NCBI GenBank assembly: GCA_958454405.1
Contig: CAUEBO010000028.1
Location: forward strand, 1-32,314
DNA length: 32,314 nucleotides
Source of the DNA: an uncultured Eggerthellaceae bacterium
GTDB lineage: Bacteria; Actinomycetota; Coriobacteriia; Coriobacteriales; Eggerthellaceae
Direction of reading: 5' to 3'
Under the pieces are notes generated by a model. That model saw only the letters and a list, made by a program, of their open reading frames with translations. It was not told the origin of the DNA and ran no database searches. Below are positions 13,413 through 21,689 of the stretch, in pieces; position 1 is the first letter of the stretch; every line of letters begins with the position of its first letter. A program made the position numbers and the translations under genes.

Positions 13413-13867
13413 TGCGGTACTTGGTCGACACGAATATCGTCATTGATTTTTTTGCTCGTCGGAAACGCTTCGAAGCATCAGCAAGAAAACTGTTGCTGTT
13501 GGGAGCCCTTGGCGAATTCTCTCTATGGGTGAGCGCTTCGCAGATTACCGATATCTTCTTCTTGCTGACGACGGGTCCTGAGCGGATTAATCCTGAGCAG
13601 GCAAAAGCAGCTTTGCGAATGCTGCGCAAGCAGTCGCGCGTTTATGCGATGTCCGAAGCCGATGTGGATGCTGCGCTTGACTCGACGTGGGACGACTTCG
13701 AGGATGCATGCGTGTACCAATGCGCGCTCAAGCTGAAAGCCGACGCCATCATCACGCGCAACAAGAAGGATTTCGAGAAATCGTCCATCAAAGTGTTCGA
13801 CTGCGACGAATTGTTCGCCTACCTGGCCGAGGAGAAGGGCCTCACCTACGAGGAGATTCCCTGGTAA
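13409..13867 (+). CDS. PIN-domain ribonuclease toxin (VapC-like)
   Basis: Predicted Mg2+-dependent endoribonuclease toxin of 152 residues. PIN hallmarks are visible: Asp7 in YLVDTNIVIDF, a second acidic residue near Asp48 in ASQITDIFFL, Asp99 in DDFEDACVYQCAL, and Asp121 in IITRNKKDF. The likely start is the ATG at 13409, overlapping the antitoxin stop by 4 bases; ATG 13412 is equally possible. The first half is AT-richer than its surroundings (13400-13640), a sign of horizontal gain typical of toxin-antitoxin loci. The target RNA is unknown. A strong hairpin follows the stop. Confidence 0.87.
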   Translation: MMRYLVDTNIVIDFFARRKRFEASARKLLLLGALGEFSLWVSASQITDIFFLLTTGPERINPEQAKAALRMLRKQSRVYAMSEADVDAALDSTWDDFEDACVYQCALKLKADAIITRNKKDFEKSSIKVFDCDELFAYLAEEKGLTYEEIPW

Positions 13868-13872
13868 AGCGC

Positions 13873-13900
13873 GGCGACCCCGGCTCATGCCGGGGTCGCC
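13873..13900. terminator. Bidirectional hairpin between convergent genes
   Basis: A perfect 12-bp GC stem (13873-13884 with 13889-13900) and a TCAT loop sit between the PIN toxin stop and the convergent UPF0210 gene. It is symmetrical, so it can serve both strands, but neither side has a proper T-run. Confidence 0.65.
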
Positions 13901-13926
13901 TGCGGAAGCGTGCCGGTTCTCGTCGG

Positions 13927-15291
13927 TCAGTTCTTGAGCGAGTTGATGGGGGCGGGCATGCGGCCGCCGCGATGGGCGAACACGGATCCCGCGAACTGGT
14001 TGACCGGCATGACGGGCGCATAGCCCAGAAGGCCGCCGAAGTCCAGCTGGTCGCCCACCTGCTTGCCGATGGCGGGGATGAGGCGCACGGCGGTGGTCTT
14101 GTTGTTGATCATGCCGATGGCACATTCGTCGGCGATGATGCCGAAGATGGTTTCCACGCTCGTGTCGCCGGGCACCGCGATCATGTCCAGGCCCACCGAG
14201 CACACGCAGGTCATGGCTTCCAGCTTTTCGAGCGACAACGCGCCGTCTTCGGCCGCGCGGATCATGCCGGCGTCCTCGGACACGGGGATGAACGCGCCGG
14301 ACAGGCCGCCCACGGACGAGGACGCCATGACGCCGCCCTTCTTCACGGCGTCGTTCAGCATGGCGAGCGCTGCCGTGGTGCCCGGACCTCCGCACTGGCC
14401 CACGCCGATGGCCTCGAGGATCTCGGCCACCGAGTCGCCCTCGGCGGGCGTCGGCGCCAGCGACAGGTCCAAAATGCCCTGCTGCACGCCCAGGCGCTGG
14501 GACGCCTCGCGCGCCATGAGCTCGCCGGCGCGCGTGATCTTGAACGCCGTGGCCTTGATGGCCTCGGCAACCGAGGTGATGTCGGCGTCCTTCGGCAGGT
14601 CGGCCAGCACGGCGCGCACCACGCCGGGGCCTGACACGCCCACGTTCACCACTTCGTCGGCCTCGCCCGAGCCGTGGAACGCGCCGGCCATGAAGGGGTT
14701 GTCCTCCACGGCGTTGCAGAACACCACCAGCTTGCCCGCTCCAATGCATTGGCGGTCGGCCGTGGCCTCGGCGGTGGCTTTGATGATGCCCGCCATCTTC
14801 AGCACGGCGTCCATGTTGATGCCTGCGCGCGTGGAGCCCACGTTCACCGACGAGCACACGTTGTCGGTGACGGACAGCGCATGCGGGATGGAATCCATGA
14901 GCTTGTGGTCGGCCTTCGAGGCGCCCTTGTGCACGAGCGCGGAGAAGCCGCCCACGAAGTCCACGCCCACTTCTTTGCCTGCCTTGTCCATGGCCACGGC
15001 GATGGGGGTGAGGTCGGCGGCGCTCGTGGCGGCGCAGATCTCGGCGATGGGGGTGACCGAGATGCGCTTGTTCACGATGGGGATGCCGAACTCCCGCTCC
15101 AGCTGCTCAGCGGTGGGCACGAGGCGCTCGGCGGCGGAGGTCATGCGGTCGTACACCTTGCGCGCCATGATGTCAATGTCGGCGTCCGTGCAGCCTCGCA
15201 GGTTCAGTCCCAGCGTGATCGTGCGGATGTCGAGGTGCTGCTTGCTCACCATCGCAAGCGTTTCGGCGATTTCAGCCGGCGTGATCTGCAT
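13927..15291 (-). CDS. UPF0210 / PFL family protein
   Basis: A 454-residue, full-length member of the conserved UPF0210 (PFL, DUF711) family, whose biochemical role is not established; structures of relatives show a fold related to glycyl-radical pyruvate formate-lyases but without their chemistry shown. Conserved segments visible are ITLGLNLRGC near residue 25, GVDFVGGFSALVHKG, SSVNVGSTRAGINMDAV, GVSGPGVV, and the Gly/Ser-rich SSSVGGLSGAFIPVSEDAGM. In many genomes the gene follows a small ACT-domain gene (UPF0237) in an operon; no such gene is next to this one. The ATG at 15291 is the family-typical start. A TAGACT extended -10 lies ~50 nt upstream. Confidence 0.88.
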   Translation of the reverse strand: MQITPAEIAETLAMVSKQHLDIRTITLGLNLRGCTDADIDIMARKVYDRMTSAAERLVPTAEQLEREFGIPIVNKRISVTPIAEICAATSAADLTPIAVAMDKAGKEVGVDFVGGFSALVHKGASKADHKLMDSIPHALSVTDNVCSSVNVGSTRAGINMDAVLKMAGIIKATAEATADRQCIGAGKLVVFCNAVEDNPFMAGAFHGSGEADEVVNVGVSGPGVVRAVLADLPKDADITSVAEAIKATAFKITRAGELMAREASQRLGVQQGILDLSLAPTPAEGDSVAEILEAIGVGQCGGPGTTAALAMLNDAVKKGGVMASSSVGGLSGAFIPVSEDAGMIRAAEDGALSLEKLEAMTCVCSVGLDMIAVPGDTSVETIFGIIADECAIGMINNKTTAVRLIPAIGKQVGDQLDFGGLLGYAPVMPVNQFAGSVFAHRGGRMPAPINSLKN

Positions 15292-15342
15292 GGCGTCCCG
15301 TCTTTCTCTCTGGCGTGCGGTGCGGTGTCGAAGTATCGAACC

Positions 15343-15351
15343 AGTCTAGCA
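15343..15351 (-). promoter_or_regulatory. Extended -10 promoter of the UPF0210 gene
   Basis: On the minus strand TG, one base, then TAGACT (plus-strand 15343-15348) forms an extended -10, about 50 nt before the start codon. No clear -35 is seen. Confidence 0.45.
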
Positions 15352-15490
15352 AATAACGGGGCGGGTGGCGCTTTTGCCCGGACATTTCCGACGTTTCTTC
15401 TCAGGCGCATCGTCTGGGCGCTCGAAAGCCCTCCGATCGGCCGCCCAAGGTGAAGGTCGTGCAAACTCGGCGCCTCCTCCTCTGCCGGTG

Positions 15491-15519
15491 TTGTCTTTGT
15501 GCTCGGCAGCAGGTACAAT
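15491..15519 (+). promoter_or_regulatory. Promoter of the TetR gene
   Basis: TTGTCT (15491-15496) and TACAAT (15514-15519) with a 17-nt spacer form a good sigma-70-type promoter, leaving a leader of ~80 nt before the TetR ATG. Confidence 0.65.
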
Positions 15520-15526
15520 AACGCTA

Positions 15527-15562
15527 TTGAACAGAGTGTTGATTATTGATCTGCTTGTTCAA
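15527..15562. promoter_or_regulatory. Inverted repeats downstream of the TetR promoter (putative operator)
   Basis: TTGAACA (15527-15533) and TGTTCAA (15556-15562) are perfect inverted copies 22 nt apart, and AACA-GAG-TGTT (15530-15540) forms a smaller dyad inside. They begin at the predicted transcription start, a usual place for TetR self-repression. The span is longer than a classic single TetR site, so it may hold two half-operators. Confidence 0.45.
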
Positions 15563-15604
15563 AAGGGAGATGCACGCGGCGCAAGCCGCCGTTGGAGGAG
15601 GCGT

Positions 15605-16315
15605 ATGTCGATAGCGATAGCGGAGAAGAAGGCGGCCGCGACCGTCGAAGAGCGCGTGGACGCGCGTCCGTCCGATGCCGCCCTCGCTGCCGCGTTGCGC
15701 CCGACTGGCGCGGCCTGCACGGAGGATCGTCGCATCACCCGTTCGAAGAGGGCCTTGCGCGCCGCACTCTTCCAGCTCATGGAGGAGCGCGGCTTCGACG
15801 GCTTCACGGTGAACGACCTGTGCGCCCGCGCCGACTTGAACCGCGGCACGTTCTACAACCACTTCCATGACAAGGAGTCGCTGCTGGCGACGCTGGAAGA
15901 CGAAGTCATGCGCGACCTTGAGCGCTTCCAAGAGCAAATGCAGGACCTCACCGTGCGCAGCCTCATGACGTACCGCGCGCGCAAGAAGCCCTTGCCGTTT
16001 CTGGTGGAGCTGTTCGACTACCTGCGCGAACAGGGCGACTTCCTGCACGCTGTGCTCGGCCCCGGCGGCGACGTGCGCTTCGGCCCTCGTCTGCGCGACT
16101 CCGTGTGCACGAACCTCGTGCAGTCCATCCTGCACGAGCGCTACCGCAACGATCCTGCGCCGTTCGTGGGCTACTACGTGGCGTTCTTCGCGTCGGCGTA
16201 CCTGGGCGTGATCGAGCGGTGGATAGAGACCGGGATGCAGGAAAGCTCGGAGGAGATGGCGCTCATAGCCATGCGCCTGTTCTTCATCAAGCCGGGCGAA
16301 TCGATCAAACTGTAG
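15605..16315 (+). CDS. TetR-family transcriptional regulator
   Basis: DNA-binding repressor-type protein of 236 residues. A ~40-residue polar N-terminal extension precedes the TetR_N helix-turn-helix: TRSKRALRAALFQLMEERGF then FTVNDLCARADLNRGTFYNHFHDKESLL (residues ~67-94). The remaining all-helical region would bind a small-molecule effector and form the dimer. GGAGGAGG just before the ATG at 15605 fixes the start; the frame is open further upstream but crosses the promoter. The activase fusion gene starts 58 bp later on the same strand, so the regulator probably controls its own operon, perhaps sensing an acyl-CoA or aromatic-type substrate. The effector is unknown. Confidence 0.88.
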   Translation: MSIAIAEKKAAATVEERVDARPSDAALAAALRPTGAACTEDRRITRSKRALRAALFQLMEERGFDGFTVNDLCARADLNRGTFYNHFHDKESLLATLEDEVMRDLERFQEQMQDLTVRSLMTYRARKKPLPFLVELFDYLREQGDFLHAVLGPGGDVRFGPRLRDSVCTNLVQSILHERYRNDPAPFVGYYVAFFASAYLGVIERWIETGMQESSEEMALIAMRLFFIKPGESIKL

Positions 16316-16373
16316 CGGCTTTCGGGCACCTGCCGAGAGGGCGAATGTGAAGGAACCTACGAAGGAGAGCGTC

Positions 16374-19300
16374 ATGGCGAACGAGCCCATGAACACCGAA
16401 GAAGAGCAGAACGCGGTCGATGCAGCGCCTCAAGCGAATGCTCGGCCGGCGACGGCCGCCGTCGATCCATCCGCTGCAAGCGCGCTGCACATCGGCATCG
16501 ACGTGGGATCCACCACGGTGAAGCTGGCCATCCTCGACGACGAGAACGACGTGAAGTTCGCCGTGTACCGCCGCCACCACGCCGACGTGCGCGCCACCAT
16601 CGTGGAGGTGCTGAGCGAAGCCGCCGCCGACTTCGGCGCCGAGCGCATGACCATCGCCATCACCGGCTCGGGCGGCCTGCTTTTGGCCCAGTGGCTGGAT
16701 GTGGAGTTCGTGCAGGAGGTCATCGCGTCGAAGACGGCCGTGGAAACGTTCATCCCTGCCACCGACGTGGCCATCGAGCTGGGCGGCGAGGATGCGAAGA
16801 TCATCTACTTCGACCAGGGCATCGAGCAGCGCATGAACGGCACGTGCGCCGGCGGCACGGGCGCGTTCATCGACCAGATGGCGGCGCTGCTGAACACCGA
16901 CGCAGGCGGCTTGAACGAGCTTGCGCAGGGCGCACGCACCATTTACCCCATCGCCAGCCGCTGCGGCGTGTTTGCCAAGACCGACGTGCAGCCGCTGCTG
17001 AACGAGGGCGCGCGCAAAGAGGACATCGCCGCGTCCATCTTCCAGTCGGTGGTCACGCAGACCATCTCCGGCCTGGCGTGCGGCCGGCCCATCCGCGGCC
17101 ACGTTGCCTTCCTGGGCGGTCCTTTGCAGTACCTGCCCGAGCTGCGCAAGCGCTTCTACGAGACGCTCCAGCTGGACGACGAGCACATCATCGTGCCCGA
17201 GAACGCCCACCTGTTCGTGGCGTGCGGCTGCGCCATTGCGGGAGCCGCCAGCGAGACGGTGCGCGCCGAGCGCCTCGACGACGTTCTGGACCGCTTGAAG
17301 AACCTGGGCGACATCCAGGGCTCCGAGGTGGTGCGGCTGGATCCCCTGTTCGCCGACGAGCGCGAATACGACGAGTTCAAGCGCCGCCATGACGCCGAAT
17401 GCGTGCGGCGCGGCGAGCTCATGGACTACGAGGGCACGGCGTATCTGGGCATCGACGCCGGCTCCACCACGTTCAAGGCCGCGCTCATCGGCGAGGACGG
17501 GGCGCTTCTGTGGTCGCACTACGCCAGCAACAAGGGCGATGTTCTGGGCTGTGCGAAAGCCGCCTTGGCGAACCTGTACAACGCGATGCCGGTGGACGCC
17601 GAAACTGGCGATCAGCTCGTGTCCATCGGTCACGCCACGGTGACGGGCTACGGCGAGCACCTGCTGCTGGAGGCGCTGCGCGTTGACTCCGGCGAGATCG
17701 AGACGGTGGCGCACCTGCGCGGCGCGCAGGAGATGCTGCCGGGTGTGGAGTTCATCTTGGACATTGGCGGCCAGGACATGAAGTGCCTGCGCGTGAAGGA
17801 TGGCGTGATCGACCACATCATGCTGAACGAGGCGTGCAGCTCTGGCTGCGGCAGCTTCATCGAAAGCTTCGCCACGGGCCTGAACCTGGACGTGGCCGAG
17901 TTCGCGCAGACGGCCATCGAGGCCGAGCGCCCGGTCGACCTGGGCAGCCGCTGCACCGTGTTCATGAACTCCCGCGTGAAGCAGGCGCAGAAGGAAGGCG
18001 CCACCGTGGGCGACATCGCCGCGGGCCTGGCCATCTCCGTCATCAAGAACGCGCTGTTCAAGGTCATCAAGATCCGCGACCCGCACGACGTGGGCACGAA
18101 GGTGATCGTGCAGGGCGGCACGTTCTTGAACGACGCCGTGCTGCGTGCGTTCGAGCAGCTGTCCGAGGTGCAGGCCGTGCGTCCCGACGTCGCGGGCAAC
18201 ATGGGCGCGTTCGGCGCCGCCCTGCTCGCGCGCGACCGCTACCACGAAGCCTGTCGCAGGTTGAACCAGGGCTCCCCCCAACCGGAAGATGCTCTTGCGA
18301 GTGCAGATAAGGAAGAAACTCAGGCGACGCTCGACGGTGCCCACCAAGCGAGTTCCGCACGAGCCGGAGGCGCCAGTGGCACCTCCGTGCGAGCAGGACT
18401 GTCTGAGCGACTGGACACTGCCGAGCATCGCTCGCAGGTGCAATCCAGCCTGCTTTCGCTCGAGCAGATAGAGGCCCTTTCCCCCACGCACAAGACCGTG
18501 CGCTGCAAGGGCTGCTCGAACAGCTGCCTGCTCACGGTGAACGACTTCGGCAAGGACGACCGCACGGGCAAGCACCGCCGCTTCATCACGGGCAACCGCT
18601 GCGAGAAGGGGGCCGGCACGCTCGACGAGGGCAAGAACGTGCCGAACCTCTACGAATACAAGTCCAAGCGCCTGTTCGACGCCTACGAGCCCCTTGCCGC
18701 CGACAGCGCTCCGCGCGGCTCGGTGGGCATTCCGCGCGCGCTCAACATGTACGAAAACTACCCGTTCTGGTTCACGTTCTTCACGAAGCTGGGCTTCCGC
18801 GTGGTGCTGTCCGACCCGTCCACGAAGAAGACCTACGAGGCGGGCATCGAGTCCATGCCGTCCGAGAGCGTGTGCTATCCGGCGAAGCTCTCCCACGGCC
18901 ATATCATGAACCTGCTGGACAAGCATCCCGACTTCATCTGGTTCCCGTGCAGCAAGTGGGAGCGCCAGGAAGACGAAGGCGCCGGCAACCATTTCAACTG
19001 TCCCATCGTGGCCAGCTACCCCGAGGCGCTGCGGCTGAACATCGACGAGCTGCGCACCTCCGACGTGCAGTTCCTGAACCCATGGCTGCCCTACGATCAG
19101 AAGGATCATCTGAAGAAGCGCCTGTTCGTGGAGCTAATCGAGGCGCACCCCGAGCTCATGGGCGAAGCGGGCGCGCCCTCGCAGGCCGAGGTGGACGCCG
19201 CCGTGGAGGCGGCGTGGGCCGAAGACGAGGCGTTCAAGCGCGACATCCGCGCGAAGGGCGAGGAGACGCTCGCGTGGATGGAGGCCACGGGCACGCACGG

Positions 19301-21305
19301 CATCGTGCTGGCCGGCCGCCCGTACCACAACGATCCCGAGATCAACCACGCCATCCCCGAGCTGCTGACCAGCTTCGGCCTGGCGGTGCTCACCGAGGAC
19401 TCCGTCGCCCACCTGGGCCAGCTCGAACGTCCCATACGCCTGGTGGACCAGTGGATGTACCACACGCGCCTCTACGCCGCCGCCAAGGTGGCCACCGAGC
19501 GCGCCGACTTGGACCTCATCCAGCTGAACAGCTTCGGCTGCGGCTTGGACGCGCTCACCACCGACCAGGTGCAGGAGATCCTGGAGGCGGCGGGGAAGGT
19601 GTACACCGTCCTCAAGATCGATGAGGTGTCGAACCTGGGTGCGGCGCGCATCCGCGTGCGCTCGCTGCTGGCGGCCTTGAAGGACCAGGCCGACGAGAAG
19701 GCCGAAGCCGAGCTCATGCCGCGCGGCTGCCCGGCCATGAGCCTCGACCCGGACGCCTTCATCGCCACGGCCGATGCGGCCATAGCCGCCAAGACGGGCG
19801 CGACCGAGGCTGCCATCGCCGAGGAGCTGGCGGAGGAGAGCAGCGCCGTTGCCGCCGCATCCGCCGTGGCGGCGCCGCCCGAGACGTTCACCGAGAAGGC
19901 GTCGCCCGAGGTCATCGAACGCTTCAGACAGCGCACGGGCTCCACGACCGAGTTTCCGCGCGCCGTGTTCACGCAGGAGATGAAGGATGCGGGCTACACC
20001 ATCCTCGCTCCGCAGATGGCTCCCATCCACTTCGATCTGCTGTTCGACATCTTCCATCGCTTCGGCTACAACCTGGAGCTTTTGCCGTCGGTGGACCACG
20101 GCGCAGTGGACGCGGGCTTGAAGTACGTGAACAACGACATCTGCTACCCGTCCATCCTGGTCACTGGCCAGATCATGGAGGCCGTCATGTCGGGGCGCTA
20201 CGACACCGACAGGCTGGCCGTGGTCATCACGCAAACGGGCGGCGGCTGCCGCGCCACCAACTACATCTCGCTCATCCGCAAGGCCCTGGCCGCCGTGGGA
20301 CTGCCGCACATCCCGGTGATCGCGCTGTCGTTCAAGGACCTGGGCGAGGACAATCCCGGCTTCAAGATCACGCCGAAAATGCTGCTGCAGGCCGTGTACG
20401 CGCTGGCGTACGGCGACCTGCTCATGATGGCCCTGTACCGCACGCGCCCCTACGAGGTGGAACCCGGCAGTGCGAACCGCCTGTTCGACCACTGGATGGC
20501 CACGTGCAAGGGCCAGCTGGCGCGCGGCCTCAAGCGCCGCGAGTTCAAGGACACGGTGCGCCGCATCGTGGAGGACTTCGACACGTTGCCGCTTGCGGGC
20601 GAGGGCACGAAGCCCCGCGTGGGCGTGGTGGGCGAGATCCTGGTGAAGTTCCATCCCACGGCGAACAACCAGATCGTCGACGTCATCGAGCGTGAGGGTT
20701 GCGAGGCCGTGGTGCCGGGGCTCGTTGAGTTCTTCCTGTTCGGCATCGCGGGCGGCATCTTCCAGAAGGACCCGCTCGGCCGCTCGGCCAAGGGCGCGCT
20801 GGGCAGCCGCATTGCGCTGTGGGTCATCGAGAAGTTCCGCGCGCCGGTGACGAACGCGCTCAAGGCTTCGAGCCGCTTCGAGCCGCCGGCGGACATCTAC
20901 GAGTTGGCCGAGTACGCGAGCGAGATCTTGTCGCTGTGCAACTCGATGGGCGAGGGCTGGCTGCTCACGGCCGAGATGGTGGAGCTCATCAAGACGGGTG
21001 CGCCGAACGTGGTGTGCACGCAGCCGTTCGCTTGCCTGCCGAACCACGTGGTGGGCAAGGCCGTCATCAAGGAGCTGCGCCGCCGCTATCCCGACAGCAA
21101 CATCGTGGCCGTGGACTACGATCCCGGCGCGTCCGAAGTGAACCAGCTCAATCGCATCAAGCTCATGATAAGCGTGGCGAAGGCGAATCTGGCCGACAAG
21201 GAGGCCGAGGCGAAGGCGGCGCGCGACCAGTTCGTGAGCGCCGGCCGTCCCTGCGCGGTGCAGGAAGACGCCGGCGCGCTGGAGGTTGAAACGGAGAAGG
21301 CGTAA
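16374..21305 (+). CDS. Giant 2-hydroxyacyl-CoA dehydratase activase fusion (double activase + DUF2229 + dehydratase-like domain)
   Basis: Predicted iron-sulfur ATPase and reductase-like protein of 1643 residues. Two BcrA/BadF/HgdC-type ATPase domains are in tandem: the first has GIDVGSTT (41-48), LGGED (136-140), Cys158 in NGTCAGGTGAF and Cys197 in SRCGVFAK; the second has GIDAGSTT (359-366), DIGGQD (463-468), Cys488/Cys492 in NEACSSGCGSF and Cys527 in SRCTVF. In HgdC the two equivalent cysteines hold a [4Fe-4S] cluster across the dimer. A polar linker (~630-700) leads to CKGCSNSC (711-718), a DUF2229-like part (IPRALNMYENYPFWFTFF, ESVCYPAKLSHGH) and a C-terminal part like the dehydratase D-component (NNDICYPSILVTGQI, TQTGGGCRATNY). 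Such fusions are known in anaerobes; ATP-driven low-potential electron transfer is the family role, the substrate is unknown. AAGGAG 6 nt upstream supports ATG 16374. Confidence 0.88.
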   Translation: MANEPMNTEEEQNAVDAAPQANARPATAAVDPSAASALHIGIDVGSTTVKLAILDDENDVKFAVYRRHHADVRATIVEVLSEAAADFGAERMTIAITGSGGLLLAQWLDVEFVQEVIASKTAVETFIPATDVAIELGGEDAKIIYFDQGIEQRMNGTCAGGTGAFIDQMAALLNTDAGGLNELAQGARTIYPIASRCGVFAKTDVQPLLNEGARKEDIAASIFQSVVTQTISGLACGRPIRGHVAFLGGPLQYLPELRKRFYETLQLDDEHIIVPENAHLFVACGCAIAGAASETVRAERLDDVLDRLKNLGDIQGSEVVRLDPLFADEREYDEFKRRHDAECVRRGELMDYEGTAYLGIDAGSTTFKAALIGEDGALLWSHYASNKGDVLGCAKAALANLYNAMPVDAETGDQLVSIGHATVTGYGEHLLLEALRVDSGEIETVAHLRGAQEMLPGVEFILDIGGQDMKCLRVKDGVIDHIMLNEACSSGCGSFIESFATGLNLDVAEFAQTAIEAERPVDLGSRCTVFMNSRVKQAQKEGATVGDIAAGLAISVIKNALFKVIKIRDPHDVGTKVIVQGGTFLNDAVLRAFEQLSEVQAVRPDVAGNMGAFGAALLARDRYHEACRRLNQGSPQPEDALASADKEETQATLDGAHQASSARAGGASGTSVRAGLSERLDTAEHRSQVQSSLLSLEQIEALSPTHKTVRCKGCSNSCLLTVNDFGKDDRTGKHRRFITGNRCEKGAGTLDEGKNVPNLYEYKSKRLFDAYEPLAADSAPRGSVGIPRALNMYENYPFWFTFFTKLGFRVVLSDPSTKKTYEAGIESMPSESVCYPAKLSHGHIMNLLDKHPDFIWFPCSKWERQEDEGAGNHFNCPIVASYPEALRLNIDELRTSDVQFLNPWLPYDQKDHLKKRLFVELIEAHPELMGEAGAPSQAEVDAAVEAAWAEDEAFKRDIRAKGEETLAWMEATGTHGIVLAGRPYHNDPEINHAIPELLTSFGLAVLTEDSVAHLGQLERPIRLVDQWMYHTRLYAAAKVATERADLDLIQLNSFGCGLDALTTDQVQEILEAAGKVYTVLKIDEVSNLGAARIRVRSLLAALKDQADEKAEAELMPRGCPAMSLDPDAFIATADAAIAAKTGATEAAIAEELAEESSAVAAASAVAAPPETFTEKASPEVIERFRQRTGSTTEFPRAVFTQEMKDAGYTILAPQMAPIHFDLLFDIFHRFGYNLELLPSVDHGAVDAGLKYVNNDICYPSILVTGQIMEAVMSGRYDTDRLAVVITQTGGGCRATNYISLIRKALAAVGLPHIPVIALSFKDLGEDNPGFKITPKMLLQAVYALAYGDLLMMALYRTRPYEVEPGSANRLFDHWMATCKGQLARGLKRREFKDTVRRIVEDFDTLPLAGEGTKPRVGVVGEILVKFHPTANNQIVDVIEREGCEAVVPGLVEFFLFGIAGGIFQKDPLGRSAKGALGSRIALWVIEKFRAPVTNALKASSRFEPPADIYELAEYASEILSLCNSMGEGWLLTAEMVELIKTGAPNVVCTQPFACLPNHVVGKAVIKELRRRYPDSNIVAVDYDPGASEVNQLNRIKLMISVAKANLADKEAEAKAARDQFVSAGRPCAVQEDAGALEVETEKA
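18357..18390. repeat. Imperfect hairpin inside the linker of the activase fusion
   Basis: GGAGGCGCC (18366-18374), AGT, GGCACCTCC (18378-18386) pairs with one mismatch, and GCAC (18357-18360) with GTGC (18387-18390) extends it after a 5-nt bulge. It lies in the DNA for the low-complexity Ser/Ala/Glu linker, whose codon choice looks less GC3-biased than the conserved domains on either side. Confidence 0.4.
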
Positions 21306-21338
21306 GGCCGCGCAACCCCGTATGCACCCGTCGCCCCA

Positions 21339-21370
21339 CGCCGCCGCCTCCTACGGGCGGCGGCGCTTTT
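21339..21370 (+). terminator. Intrinsic terminator of the TetR-activase operon
   Basis: A perfect 10-bp GC stem (21339-21348 with 21356-21365), a 7-nt loop, then C and TTTT (21367-21370), 34 nt after the stop codon. This is the only hairpin in the window with a recognisable T-run directly after it. Confidence 0.8.
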
Positions 21371-21689
21371 ATGCAGTCCCTCGGAGTCGATGGAGTGCGG
21401 GAGCGACCCGCTGGCCCGCTTGGCGGGCCGTTCGCCTTAGGGGAAACAAAAAAGTTCCCGAAACCTCATACCGGCCGATGTTTTTACAGGTTCGCATGGC
21501 GTATATTCGCTATGACAGATGCCCTCGGTCGAATCGACGCGAGGGCGAGGCGGAGCCGCGTGGGCGGTCGGGTCCAGGGGTCCTCGAAGGCGTGTTCGGT
21601 CGCCGAAAAGGGGTACCCCTTTTGTGTTCCCTGCGCTTGCAGGGAACACAACCCGTTTCTCATGCGGTCGATGGCGAGAGGGAGACGGC
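21371..21689. other. Intergenic leader region of the LAATG surface-protein gene
   Basis: About 320 bp without a credible gene; frames open here read as shuffled Arg/Pro-rich sequence. It contains an AT-rich patch (21434-21510) with TTTACA (21483-21488) and TATATT (21502-21507), too close (13 nt) for a standard promoter, then a palindrome plus hairpin at 21606-21649, and the Shine-Dalgarno AGGGAG at 21679-21684. Confidence 0.5.
21606..21649. repeat. 18-bp perfect palindrome joined to an 11-bp hairpin in the 5' leader
   Basis: AAAAGGGGT (21606-21614) is followed by its exact reverse complement (to 21623). Immediately after, GTGTTCCCTGC (21624-21634), a GCTT loop and the exact complement (21639-21649) form a second perfect stem. 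The pair ends 40 nt before the surface-protein ATG. It may be a leader regulatory structure or a dispersed repeat. Confidence 0.65.

Noticed and set aside
16305..19109. 934-codon minus-strand open frame opposite the activase fusion
   Set aside because: Same low-complexity antisense composition, while the plus frame carries many conserved motifs.
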